Below are positions 16,993 to 25,726 of a stretch of 64,000 bases of DNA, one piece after another. The stretch's first letter is position 1, and the number at the start of each line of letters is the position of its first letter. Source of the DNA: Ancylobacter amanitiformis (GTDB lineage Bacteria > Pseudomonadota > Alphaproteobacteria > Rhizobiales > Xanthobacteraceae). Location: positions 153,655 through 217,654 of the forward strand of contig NZ_JAUSVR010000009.1 in the NCBI RefSeq assembly GCF_030814815.1. Reading direction: 5' to 3'. Below the pieces are notes generated by a model. It did no database searches. It was not told where the DNA came from and worked only from the letters and a program-made list of their open reading frames with translations. The position numbers and the translations under genes were made by a program.

Positions 16993-17394
16993 CTATTTCC
17001 CGGCCAGGACCCGGCTGGCGACGTTGATATATTTGCGCCCGGCCTCCTGTGCCTGCATCACCGCCTCGGCCAGCGGCACTTCCGCGCGCACGGTGGCCAG
17101 CTTGACCAGCATGGGCAGGTTGATGCCGGCGAGCACCTCGATATCCGGCTCCGTCATCACCGAGATGGCGAGATTGGAGGGCGTGCCGCCGAACATGTCG
17201 GTGAGAATGACCACGCCGCCGCCGCCATTGACCACGCCGACCGCCTCGACGATGTCCTTGCGGCGCTGCTCGATATCGTCGTCCGGGCCAATGGTGATCG
17301 ATTCGATCTGGGACTGCGGTCCCATCACGTGTTCCAGCGCAGCACGGAACTCGCTGGCAAGATGTCCGTGCGTTACGAGTACGAGACCTATCAT
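16993..17394 (-). CDS. manX: PTS EIIA component, mannose family (regulatory)
   Basis: 133 residues starting MIGLVLVTHGHLASEF, with the phosphorylated His9 in VTHGH. ILTDMFGGTPSNLA and the following helices match EIIA-Man. It receives phosphate from HPr; with no IIB/IIC/IID partners here it is a regulatory protein, which in related bacteria is tied to ChvG/ChvI signalling and PEP metabolism. ATG 17394 is chosen because similarity begins there; an upstream GTG/ATG would add 11 unconserved residues. Confidence 0.9.
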   Translation of the reverse strand: MIGLVLVTHGHLASEFRAALEHVMGPQSQIESITIGPDDDIEQRRKDIVEAVGVVNGGGGVVILTDMFGGTPSNLAISVMTEPDIEVLAGINLPMLVKLATVRAEVPLAEAVMQAQEAGRKYINVASRVLAGK

Positions 17395-17542
17395 TCGGCT
17401 CCGCCGCACCAGTTCGTCGGCACGCATCCATGCTGTGCGGGGCGTCCGGGGGAGGCAGTTCCGGCAGCCCCTTCACGGGGCGCACATCATCGTTGCACCG
17501 CACACGAATAGCAAGACCCGCCGGCGGGGATAGCCGGCATAT

Positions 17543-18016
17543 TCACGGGATCGGCATGTCCGAAAACGGCGCGGTCAGCAGCACGGCAAGCACCTGCTGG
17601 AGCGGATCGCCACTCTTGAGAACCGGCAGCCGCCTCAGTTCGACACCGTCGATCCGCGCGCGGCAGGCGGCTTCTTCCGGCAGGCGGGCGGCATCGGGCG
17701 CATCGAGATCGACCACCAGATCGAGCACCGTCTCGACATCGAACGGCAGCCGGCGCAGCCCGGCGCCGCGCACTTCGATGAGGCCGGCGAGGCCATGCGG
17801 CGCCGATGCGACCAGCCTGCCGGCGCGGGTCTCAAGCCGCACCCGATCGTCGGCTACCAGCCTCACCGGCGGCACCCGCCCCACGCCGCCCGCGAGGATG
17901 AGAGCGAAGGCAAGATGCGACTTGCCCGCGCCGGAGGCCCCGCGAAGCAACACGCCCCGCCCGCCGATGCTGACGCAGGAGGCGTGGATCGAGCCGTGCA
18001 CGGTCGGCGCGTTCAT
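17543..18016 (-). CDS. hprK: HPr kinase/phosphorylase, short alphaproteobacterial form
   Basis: About 157 residues, i.e. only the C-terminal catalytic domain of Firmicutes HprK, as usual in alphaproteobacteria. P-loop GASGAGKS at 26-33, LVADDRVRL (catalytic Asp pair) near 50, and LIEVRGAGLRRLPF, the HprK signature. It phosphorylates Ser of HPr in response to metabolic state. A GTG at 18022 overlaps the chvG stop by GTGA; ATG 18016 is two codons further in. Either way it is coupled to chvG. Confidence 0.92.
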   Translation of the reverse strand: MNAPTVHGSIHASCVSIGGRGVLLRGASGAGKSHLAFALILAGGVGRVPPVRLVADDRVRLETRAGRLVASAPHGLAGLIEVRGAGLRRLPFDVETVLDLVVDLDAPDAARLPEEAACRARIDGVELRRLPVLKSGDPLQQVLAVLLTAPFSDMPIP

Positions 18017-18018
18017 GC

Positions 18019-19908
18019 TCACACCGCCGGCAGCCGCACGATGAAGCGGGCACCGGCGACGCGCGGTGCGGCGGGAGCCTCGCGCCGCTCCTCCCCGTCC
18101 TCCGCCTTCGGCCGGGCCTTGCGCGTGCGCGGCTTCGCCTTGGCCAGGTCCGCAAGCCGGTTTTCCGCCCAGATCCGCCCGCCATGGGCCTCGACGATCT
18201 GCCGGGAGATGGACAGCCCGAGCCCGGAATTCTGGCCGAAGCCCTGCTCTTCCGGCCGGTCGGTATAGAAGCGCTCGAAGATGCGCGAGAGCGCGTGCGG
18301 AGGGATGCCCGGCCCGTCATCATCGACGATGATCTCAACCGCGTCCTTGAGCCGGCGGCAGGTCACGCGCACCTCGCCCCCCTTCGGGGAGAAGGAGCGG
18401 GCATTGTCGATCAGGTTGTTGATGACCTGCCCGAGCCGGGAATCGTGTCCCGGCACGATGAAGGGCCCGCTCGTGCCCGGCGCGTGCTCGAAGGCGAGCG
18501 TCACGCTCACGCCGTCGCCGCGCACCACATCATTGTGCACGCTGGTGACGGTGCCGAGCAGCCGCGTCAGATCGACCGGCGCGGCCTCCTGCCGCTGCAG
18601 CTCCGCATCGAGTCGCGAAGCATCGGAAATGTCGGTGATCAGCCGGTCCAGCCGCTTCACATCGTGCTGGATGACTTCCATCAGCCGCCCGCGCGAAACG
18701 TCGTTGCGGGCCAGCGGCAGCGTTTCCACCGCCGAGCGCAGGGAGGTGAGCGGGTTCTTGAGTTCGTGCGAGACGTCCGCCGCGAAGCTCTCGATCGCCT
18801 CGATGCGCGAGTAGAGCGTGTCCGTCATGTCGCGCAGCGCGCCGGAGAGATGGCCGATCTCGTCGGAGCGACCGGTGAAATCGGGGATCTCGACGCGCGA
18901 GCGGGTTCGCCGGCGGACCCGCTCGGCGGCATCCGCCAGACGGCGCACCGGACCGGCAATGGTGCCGGCGAGCAGCAGCGAGAGCATCACCATCACCGCC
19001 ATGGCGACAAGGAAGACGCGCACGATGACGAGGCGCTCGGCCGTCACCGCCTCCTCGATCTCCCCGCTATGGGTGGAGAGCAGCAATGCGCCGAGAATGG
19101 CGCGGAAGCGCTGGACCGGCACCGCCACCGAGACGATGACCTGCCCGCGCTCGTTCACCTGCACCGAATAGGCGTTGCGCCCCTTCAGCGCGTCCGCGAC
19201 CTCGGCATAGCCCTTGCCGTTATTGGGGCCGAGATCCTTGTAGAGCGGCAGGTCGCCACGCTCGAACCAGAGCCTCAGCCGGTTCCAGGTCTTCTCGAAC
19301 CAGTTCGGCCGGCGCTCGGTCGGCGGGGCCATCTCGAAGCGGAGGATTTCGCCCTTGGAATAGAGCGAGCGGGAATCCAGCAGCAGCCCGCCGTCGCGGT
19401 CATAGATGCGGGCATTGGTGCCGGTCGGCTCGACGAGGCGCTTGAGCACCTGGGCGACGCGCTCGGGATTGATGGGAAATTCCAGCGGCGCGAAGCCCTC
19501 CTCCCCCGGCCCGTAGCTCTCGCCGGCCTGAAGCTCCAGGAGCCGCTCGGGGTCGATGGTGATGGCGTTGGTCTCGACCTGCGCCGACCCGGCAATGGCG
19601 GCGGCGATGATCTCGCCCTGCACCAGAAGGCTCTGCACGCGGGCATCGATCAGGCCGGCGCGGAATTCGGAGAGGTAGAGAATACCGGAGACCAGCGCCA
19701 CCATGCCCGCCAGATTCAGCAGCACGATGCGCCGGGTCAGGCTGGAAAAGCTCTGGAAGGCGACGAAGTTGCGCAGCCGCCGGAACGCCCCGAGAATCCC
19801 GGCAAAGCGCCCGCGCGCGCCCTTCGGCGCGGCCTCTTCCACGGATTCGGCCTCGTCGAGAAAATCCTCGCCATCGGCCGGGGTCCGGGAGGATGGGGTA
19901 TCGAGCAA
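18019..19908 (-). CDS. chvG: ChvG sensor histidine kinase
   Basis: 629 residues. Two membrane helices (about 62-82 and 278-300) bound a ~190-residue periplasmic sensor domain, followed by HAMP, HisKA with phospho-acceptor His381 in ADVSHELKNPLTS, and HATPase (NLIDNARSFSPKGG, VDDDGPGIP, GLGLSISRQIVEAHGG). With ChvI it responds to acid and host-like cues in rhizobia and agrobacteria, with ExoR as periplasmic inhibitor; exoR is not in the window. The C-terminus carries an extra basic low-complexity stretch (KAKPRTRKARPKAEDGEERR) inserted after the ATPase core, then ends FIVRLPAV. Confidence 0.93.
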   Translation of the reverse strand: MLDTPSSRTPADGEDFLDEAESVEEAAPKGARGRFAGILGAFRRLRNFVAFQSFSSLTRRIVLLNLAGMVALVSGILYLSEFRAGLIDARVQSLLVQGEIIAAAIAGSAQVETNAITIDPERLLELQAGESYGPGEEGFAPLEFPINPERVAQVLKRLVEPTGTNARIYDRDGGLLLDSRSLYSKGEILRFEMAPPTERRPNWFEKTWNRLRLWFERGDLPLYKDLGPNNGKGYAEVADALKGRNAYSVQVNERGQVIVSVAVPVQRFRAILGALLLSTHSGEIEEAVTAERLVIVRVFLVAMAVMVMLSLLLAGTIAGPVRRLADAAERVRRRTRSRVEIPDFTGRSDEIGHLSGALRDMTDTLYSRIEAIESFAADVSHELKNPLTSLRSAVETLPLARNDVSRGRLMEVIQHDVKRLDRLITDISDASRLDAELQRQEAAPVDLTRLLGTVTSVHNDVVRGDGVSVTLAFEHAPGTSGPFIVPGHDSRLGQVINNLIDNARSFSPKGGEVRVTCRRLKDAVEIIVDDDGPGIPPHALSRIFERFYTDRPEEQGFGQNSGLGLSISRQIVEAHGGRIWAENRLADLAKAKPRTRKARPKAEDGEERREAPAAPRVAGARFIVRLPAV

Positions 19909-19915
19909 GGAGCCG

Positions 19916-20614
19916 CTACTCCTTGAAACGATAGCCGACGCCGTACAGCGTCTCGATCATCTCGAAATTGTCGTCCGTCACCTTGAACTTCTTGCGCAGC
20001 CGCTTGATGTGGCTGTCGATGGTGCGGTCGTCGACATAGACCTGGTCGTCATAGGCCGCGTCCATCAGCGCGTTGCGGCTCTTCACCACGCCGGGCCGGG
20101 TGGCCAGCGCCTGCAGGATGAGGAACTCGGTGACGGTCAGCGTCACGTTCTCGCCCTTCCAGGTGCAGGTGTGGCGCTCCGGGTCCATGCGCAGCAGCCC
20201 GCGCTCCAGCACCTTGGCGCTGTCGGTCTCGCGCGGCAGCGCCCCGTCCTTGGGCGCCACGCGGCGCAGCACCGCCTTGACCCGCTCGACCAGCAGGCGC
20301 TGGGAGAACGGCTTCTTGATGAAATCGTCGGCGCCCATCTTGAGGCCGAACAATTCGTCGATCTCGTCATCCTTCGACGTGAGGAAGATGACCGGCATGT
20401 CGCTCTTCTGGCGCAGCCGGCGCAGCAGTTCCATCCCGTCCATGCGCGGCATCTTGATATCGAAGATGGCGAGGTCGGGCGGGTTCGTCTTGAAACCGTC
20501 CAGCGCCGTCGCGCCATCCGTGTAGGTCTGGATCCGGTAGCCCTCGGATTCCAGTGCTATCGACACGGACGTCAGGATGTTGCGGTCGTCGTCGACGAGG
20601 GCGATGGTCGGCAT
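19916..20614 (-). CDS. chvI: ChvI response regulator (OmpR family)
   Basis: 232 residues. Receiver domain with acidic VDDD at 7-10, phospho-acceptor Asp52 in [12 protein letters not shown], and Lys in IKKPFS; C-terminal winged helix with [21 protein letters not shown] and GVGYRFKE. Seven bp upstream of chvG. Partner of ChvG, expected to control acid response, exopolysaccharide, motility and carbon metabolism. The divergent HugZ-like gene begins about 200 bp away. ATG at 20614 opens the conserved [12 protein letters not shown]. Confidence 0.95.
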   Translation of the reverse strand: MPTIALVDDDRNILTSVSIALESEGYRIQTYTDGATALDGFKTNPPDLAIFDIKMPRMDGMELLRRLRQKSDMPVIFLTSKDDEIDELFGLKMGADDFIKKPFSQRLLVERVKAVLRRVAPKDGALPRETDSAKVLERGLLRMDPERHTCTWKGENVTLTVTEFLILQALATRPGVVKSRNALMDAAYDDQVYVDDRTIDSHIKRLRKKFKVTDDNFEMIETLYGVGYRFKE

Positions 20615-20821
20615 CTGCACTCTTTCCTGTTCGGCAGCTTCTTGCGCAGTATGCGGTGAACCGTGCGGGCGTGGCCATAATGTGACACGCAAATCGATTC
20701 AACAGAAATTAGCGCGTTTCGAGAGACATAGCCAATACCGCCTGCGCGCCTTGACGCCAGGGGCCTTGCGGAGTCACCTCAGCCAAGGTTTGACGGCCAG
20801 ATCTTGGCGAGGGCAGAAAGC

Positions 20822-21583
20822 ATGAACACGCCCCCTTCCGCAACCGAAGCATTCGACCCCGCCGGGGCCACGCGGCGGCTGATCCGCGAGGCGCGCGTCG
20901 CCGCGCTGGCCACGCTCGACGCGGACGGCACGCCCTATGTGTCGCTGGTCCAGCTCTCCACCCGGCCCGATGGCGCGCCGCTGCTGCTGCTCTCCAGCCT
21001 CGCGCGCCACACGCACAATCTCACCCGCGACGCGCGGGCCTGCCTGCTGGTGGACGAGCGCCGGCTGGGTGACGAATTGCAGGGGGCACGGGCGAGCCTG
21101 AAGGGCGCCATCGCCCGCCTCGACGATGAGACGGCGATCGCCACGGCGCGCCGCCGCTTCCTCGCCCGCCACGCGGAGGCCGCCGGTTTCGCGGGCTTCG
21201 CCGATTTCGCCTTCTACCGCATGGAACCCGAGAGCGCGCATCTGGTGGCCGGCTTCGGGCGCATTGCCGATGTGGAGCGCGAGGGGCTCATGACCGATGT
21301 GTCGGATGCCGGCGAACTCCTCGCCGCGGAAGAGGGCGCCATCGCCCACATGAACGCCGACCACCGGGATGCGATCGGCCTCTATGCGCTGCACCTCGCG
21401 GGAGCCGGGCCGGGCGACTGGCGGATCGTCGGCATCGACCCGGAAGGCTGCGATCTGATGGCGGGAACCGAACTCAGGCGCCTCACCTTCCCTCGCCGCG
21501 TCACCACGGCGCGGGGCATGAGAGAAATTTTGGTGGAACTGGCCGGTGCGGCGCGCGGCGTAACGATTGATTCGGCTCAATAG
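20822..21583 (+). CDS. HugZ-like pyridoxamine 5'-phosphate oxidase-fold protein
   Basis: 253 residues. N-terminal split-barrel FMN-binding-like domain (LATLDADGTPYVSLVQLST, LLLLSSLARHTHNL) and a C-terminal DUF2470-type domain (AIAHMNADHRDAIGLYA). This architecture is found in HugZ heme-utilisation/degradation proteins and in flavin-reductase-like relatives. Start ATG at 20822 is preceded by AGGGCAGAAAG. Lies between chvI (divergent) and pckA (same strand, 144 bp on). Heme use is an inference; no transporter genes are near. Confidence 0.78.
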   Translation: MNTPPSATEAFDPAGATRRLIREARVAALATLDADGTPYVSLVQLSTRPDGAPLLLLSSLARHTHNLTRDARACLLVDERRLGDELQGARASLKGAIARLDDETAIATARRRFLARHAEAAGFAGFADFAFYRMEPESAHLVAGFGRIADVEREGLMTDVSDAGELLAAEEGAIAHMNADHRDAIGLYALHLAGAGPGDWRIVGIDPEGCDLMAGTELRRLTFPRRVTTARGMREILVELAGAARGVTIDSAQ

Positions 21584-21727
21584 TTTATCACGGGACGCCG
21601 TCCACTGGAATCCGCCGTCATGGGTTCGGCCCGGTTTTGTCACAGATTTGACCGGGATGGGCGGGCACAACGTCGGCATGGGCACCGATCCTGCCCCCCG
21701 TTTGTCACGCGTCAGGAGGAGCCGACC

Positions 21728-23326
21728 TTGCACCAGACCGGCACACGCAACGAGCAGCACGGCATTGAGGCCATCGGCCTCGCCGGCACCGGCAAAGTCT
21801 TCTGGAATCTGGCGGAGGCCGCGCTGTGCGAACGCTCCATCGCCCGTGGCGAAAGCCACATGTCCGCCTTCGGCGCGCTGGTCGCCGATAGCGGCGCGCC
21901 GGCCGGGCGAAGCCCGGAGGATCGCTTCATCGTGCGCGACGAGGCCAGCGAAGCCGATGTGTGGTGGGACAATGTCAACGCTCTCTCACGCGAGACCTTC
22001 GAGCAGCTGAAGGCGGATGCCCTCGCCCATGCCGGCGGGCGCACCCTTTTCGCGCAGGACCTCGAAGCCGGCGCCGATCCCGCCTTCCGCACCCCCGTGC
22101 GCGTCTTCACCGAGCACGCCTGGCAGGCGCTGTTCATCCGCGACCTGCTGCATCGGCCCGACAGCGCCGAACTCGCCACATTCGTGCCCGAACTCACCGT
22201 GCTGTGCCTGCCGAGCTTCAGGGCCGAGCCGGATCGCCACGGTGTGCGCTCGCGCACGGTGATCGCCTGCGACCTCACAGGCGGCCTTGTGCTGATCGGG
22301 GGAACGCAGCACGCCGGCGAGATGGCCAAGGCAATCTTCAGCGTGCTGACCTACACCCTGCCCGCGCGCGGCGTGCTGCCGCTGCATGCCGCCGCCAACA
22401 TGGGCGAGGCGGGCGACGTCGCCTTGTTCATCGGCGAGAGCGGCGCGGGCAAGACCGCCCTCGCCGCCGACGCCACGCGCCTGCTGATCGGCGATGACGA
22501 AACCGGCTGGAGCCGCACCGGCGTCTTCAACGTGGAAAACGGCTGTTGCGTCCGCACCCAGGGCCTCGCCGCGGCGGAGCCCGCGCTTGCCGCCGCCGCC
22601 CAGCAGTTCGGCGCGGTGCTGGAGAATGTGGCGCTGGATGGCGACACCCGGCTGCCCATGTTCGATGCCCCCGCGCGGGCGGAAGGCGCGCGGGCGGTGT
22701 TCCCCCTCGCCGCCCTCGCCCATGCCGCGCCCGAGGCGCGCGGCGCCGCGCCGCGTCATCTCTTCCTGCTGGTGCAGGATCCCCATGGCGTGCTGCCCCC
22801 GCTCGCCCGGCTGACCCCGGCGCAGGCGCTCTATCATTTCCTCTCCGGCTATACCGCCGGGCCGACCGATGCCGCCGAGCCCGAGGTGCGGTTCTCCGCC
22901 GGCTTCTCCGGCTCCCTGCTGCTGCGCCATCCCTCCACCTATGGTCGGCAGCTGCGCGAACTGATCGGCGCGCGGGATGTGGAGTGCTGGATCGTCAATA
23001 CCGGTTGGACCGGCGGCAAGGCCGGCACCGGCCGGCGCATGCCCATCGAGGTGACGCGCCACCTCGTCGCCGCCGTGCTGGAAGATCGCCTGATGGAAGC
23101 TGAATGGCGCACCGACCCGCATTTCGGCTTCGCCGTGCCGATGGCGGTCGAAGGCGTCGACAGCCGTCTGCTCGATCCGGCGCGCGGCTGGGCCAGTCGC
23201 ATGGACTACGCCATGACCGCTCGCCGGCTGGTCAGCCTGTTCAGCGACAATTTCGCCCGCTTCGAGAACGCGGTCGACGATGAGATCCGCCACGCCCAGC
23301 CCGGCATGGCGATCGCCGCCGAGTAG
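21728..23326 (+). CDS. pckA: ATP-type phosphoenolpyruvate carboxykinase, divergent sequence
   Basis: 532 residues from a TTG preceded by CAGGAGGAG (21714-21722); the ATG at 21620 is less likely, since TGTRNEQHGIEAIGL right after the TTG matches the family N-terminus. The enzyme converts oxaloacetate and ATP to PEP and CO2 for gluconeogenesis. Conserved: PAGRSPEDRFIV (substrate Arg), GGTQHAGEMAK (catalytic Lys), LHAAAN (metal His), GAGKT, LIGDDE, VLPPLARLTPAQALYHFLSGYTA. Departures from textbook PckA: WYGGEMKK is QHAGEMAK, GLSGTGKTT is GESGAGKTA, FSTCFG is FSAGFS, and a short loop after SGYTA is missing. Position beside chvI is the usual pckA locus. Probably functional, but activity should not be assumed. 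Confidence 0.82.
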   Translation: MHQTGTRNEQHGIEAIGLAGTGKVFWNLAEAALCERSIARGESHMSAFGALVADSGAPAGRSPEDRFIVRDEASEADVWWDNVNALSRETFEQLKADALAHAGGRTLFAQDLEAGADPAFRTPVRVFTEHAWQALFIRDLLHRPDSAELATFVPELTVLCLPSFRAEPDRHGVRSRTVIACDLTGGLVLIGGTQHAGEMAKAIFSVLTYTLPARGVLPLHAAANMGEAGDVALFIGESGAGKTALAADATRLLIGDDETGWSRTGVFNVENGCCVRTQGLAAAEPALAAAAQQFGAVLENVALDGDTRLPMFDAPARAEGARAVFPLAALAHAAPEARGAAPRHLFLLVQDPHGVLPPLARLTPAQALYHFLSGYTAGPTDAAEPEVRFSAGFSGSLLLRHPSTYGRQLRELIGARDVECWIVNTGWTGGKAGTGRRMPIEVTRHLVAAVLEDRLMEAEWRTDPHFGFAVPMAVEGVDSRLLDPARGWASRMDYAMTARRLVSLFSDNFARFENAVDDEIRHAQPGMAIAAE

Positions 23327-23370
23327 TCGCCACCAAGTCGTCGCTGACGAGTCGCCGCTGACGAGTAGCG

Positions 23371-23404
23371 CCGGGTGCCCCGCCCCTCGGGGAGAGGCAC
23401 CCGG
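23371..23404. terminator. Hairpin between convergent pckA and nhaD
   Basis: Nine-bp perfect arms CCGGGTGCC (23371-23379) and GGCACCCGG (23396-23404), with a smaller CCCC/GGGG stem inside the loop. No U tract, so either a Rho-assisted or weak intrinsic terminator serving both genes. Just upstream lie two near-identical copies of TCGCTGACGAGT-type sequence (23340-23366). Confidence 0.5.
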
Positions 23405-23446
23405 ACCCGTTGGCCCGAAGAGCCGCCCGCGCCGCGCGCGGTCGCC

Positions 23447-24889
23447 TCAGAGGAAATAGAGCCAGGTCAGCAGCGCGAAACACGGCAGCAGGAAGATGCC
23501 CGACCACGCCATGTAGCCGAAGAAGCTCGGCATCGCGACGCCGCGGCTCTTGGCGATGGCCAGCACCATGAAGTTCGGCGCGTTGCCGATATAGGTGAGC
23601 GCGCCCATGAACACCGCGCCGGCCGAAATCGCTTCCAGCGTCACCGCATGGGTGGTCATCAGCGCGGCCGGATCGCCTCCCGCCAGATTGAAGAACACCA
23701 GATAGGTCGGCGCATTGTCGAGGAAGCCGGAGAGCAGGCCGGTCATCCAGAAATAGCCGGCATTGAACGGCTCGCCTCCCTCCTGGGTGACGAGGGCGAC
23801 CAGCGGCGACAGCGCCCCGTCCGCCCCCGCCTTCAGGATGGCGATGACCGGGATGATGGTGAGGAAGATCGCCGCGAACAGCTTGGCCACCTCGCGGATC
23901 GGCTCCCAGTCGAAGCCGTTGCGCTCGCGGATGAAGGCCGGCGTGATCTTGAGCGAGACCAGGGCGAGCAGCACGAGCGCGACATCGCGCGCCACCGAGG
24001 GCAACGGCACATGGGTGCCGAGCACGTTGAACTCGATGCCCGGCTTCCACAGCGCGCTCATCAGGATGGCGGCGATCACGCCGCCCAGCAGCGGCAGGTT
24101 GCGCAAGCCCCGCAGCCCCAGCCGCTCGTCGCCCGGCGTCGGGTCGCGCTTGGCCGGCAGGTTGTCCTCCCGCCCGTAGAAATGCCGATCCAGCAGGTAG
24201 AAGGCCACGAGCAGGATCACCGCCACCACCGCCGTGTCGTGGAACAGGTGCTGCGTGGTCCAGAAGAAATCGACGCCCTTCAGGAAGCCGAGGAATAGCG
24301 GCGGATCGCCGAGCGGGGTGAGCGAGCCCCCGATATTCGACACCAGGAAGATGAAGAACACCACCGTATGCACATTGTGGCGCCGCTCGTCATTGGCGCG
24401 CAGCAGCGGGCGGATCAGCACCATCGAGGCCCCGGTGGTGCCGATGACGCTCGCCAATACCGTGCCGATGGCGAGCAGGCCGGTATTCACCGCCGGGCTG
24501 CCCTTCAGATTGCCGGTCAGCAGGATGCCGCCGGAAATGGTGAACAGCGAGAATAGCAGGATGATGAAGGGGATGTATTCCAGCAGCCCCGCATGCGCGA
24601 CCTCATAGACCGCGAGCCCCGCGCCCTGGACGGCGATGAACGGCGCGAGGAGGGTGAGCGCCCAGAACAGCGCGACCTTGCCATAATGGTGGTGCCAGAA
24701 ATGCCCGGCCACCAGCGGAATCACCGCGATCGACAGCAGCATGCCGACGAAGGGAATAGCCCACAGCAGCGACAGGCTGGCCCCGTCCAGCCCCATGCCG
24801 TCGGCGGCAGCGGCGGGCGTTGCCGCCAGCGCCAGGCCGAGCGCGGCGATCGGGAGAGAGGAAAGGGCGGCGGCTTTCGTCGTCGGCAT
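23447..24889 (-). CDS. nhaD: NhaD-type sodium:proton antiporter
   Basis: 480 residues starting MPTTKAAALSSLPIAALG, a cleavable signal peptide ending near TPAAAADG, followed by about 12 membrane helices. Family-typical segments: HFWHHHYGKVALFWAL, NIGGSLTPLGDPPLFLGFL and YFWMTGLLSGFLDNAPTY. Exchanges Na+ or Li+ for H+ at the inner membrane, mainly in alkaline conditions. ATG 24889 has GGGAGA upstream; a much longer in-frame reading to 25639 overlaps recR antisense and is not used. Single gene. Confidence 0.88.
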   Translation of the reverse strand: MPTTKAAALSSLPIAALGLALAATPAAAADGMGLDGASLSLLWAIPFVGMLLSIAVIPLVAGHFWHHHYGKVALFWALTLLAPFIAVQGAGLAVYEVAHAGLLEYIPFIILLFSLFTISGGILLTGNLKGSPAVNTGLLAIGTVLASVIGTTGASMVLIRPLLRANDERRHNVHTVVFFIFLVSNIGGSLTPLGDPPLFLGFLKGVDFFWTTQHLFHDTAVVAVILLVAFYLLDRHFYGREDNLPAKRDPTPGDERLGLRGLRNLPLLGGVIAAILMSALWKPGIEFNVLGTHVPLPSVARDVALVLLALVSLKITPAFIRERNGFDWEPIREVAKLFAAIFLTIIPVIAILKAGADGALSPLVALVTQEGGEPFNAGYFWMTGLLSGFLDNAPTYLVFFNLAGGDPAALMTTHAVTLEAISAGAVFMGALTYIGNAPNFMVLAIAKSRGVAMPSFFGYMAWSGIFLLPCFALLTWLYFL

Positions 24890-25114
24890 GACATCTCCCG
24901 TGGCGGCATCAAGTGGCCCTCCCCCGGTTAGCAACCCCCCTCCCGGGTGTCGAGAAAAACCGGGCGGCCCCGACCCGAAGGGGCCCTGCCGGGATCGCCA
25001 TCGGCCCGACAAGCGCTGATGTGATGGAGCGCACGGGCCCGCCCGTGGCGCGGCGCCGCAGGCTGCGCTAGACCGGCATATTCCGCCGGCGCGCCTGCCG
25101 GCCGTGAGGACGCC

Positions 25115-25720
25115 ATGCCCCGTGCCGTTGCCGGCCCCGAGATCGAACGCCTGATCCAGCTTCTCGCCCGCGTGCCGGGGCTCGGCCCCCGCTCGGCGCG
25201 GCGAGCGGCGCTGCACCTCATCAAGAAGCGCGAGCAGCTGATGGGCCCGCTGGCCAGCGCCTTCGAGGACGTGCTCGGCAAGATCGCGACCTGTCGGGTC
25301 TGCGGCAACATCGATGTGCGCGACCCGTGCTCGATCTGCACCGATGTGACGCGCGACCCCAACCTCCTCATCGTCGTCGCCGACGTGTCCGATCTCTGGG
25401 CGCTGGAACGGGCCGGCGCGCTCAACGCCCGCTATCATGTGCTCGGCGGCACGCTCTCCCCGCTCGATGGCATCGGGCCGGATGATCTCAACCTCGCCTC
25501 GCTGATCGCCCGCGCCCATGACGGCACGGTGCAGGAAGTGCTGCTGGCGCTGGGCGCCACCGTCGACGGGCAGACCACTGCCCATTACATCACCGAGCTG
25601 CTGCGCGATTGCGGCGTGCGCGTCACCCGCCTCGCCCATGGCGTACCGGTGGGCGGCGAGCTGGAATATCTCGACGAGGGCACGCTGTCGGCGGCCATCA
25701 AGTCGCGCACCAGCCTCTGA
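25115..25720 (+). CDS. recR: Recombination mediator protein RecR
   Basis: 201 residues, the normal size. Helix-hairpin-helix [19 protein letters not shown], a four-Cys zinc finger (CRVC...CSIC), and a Toprim domain with [18 protein letters not shown] and [19 protein letters not shown]. Acts with RecO (and RecF) to load RecA on gapped DNA. Normally found downstream of dnaX and the YbaB gene; here neither is adjacent, the upstream neighbour being divergent nhaD. It converges with ampG with a 6-nt gap. Confidence 0.96.
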   Translation: MPRAVAGPEIERLIQLLARVPGLGPRSARRAALHLIKKREQLMGPLASAFEDVLGKIATCRVCGNIDVRDPCSICTDVTRDPNLLIVVADVSDLWALERAGALNARYHVLGGTLSPLDGIGPDDLNLASLIARAHDGTVQEVLLALGATVDGQTTAHYITELLRDCGVRVTRLAHGVPVGGELEYLDEGTLSAAIKSRTSL

Positions 25721-25726
25721 GGGCGT

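Noticed and set aside
23447..25639. 730-codon version of the NhaD gene
   Set aside because: The extra N-terminal 250 codons run antisense through recR and lack similarity; the signal peptide begins at 24889.
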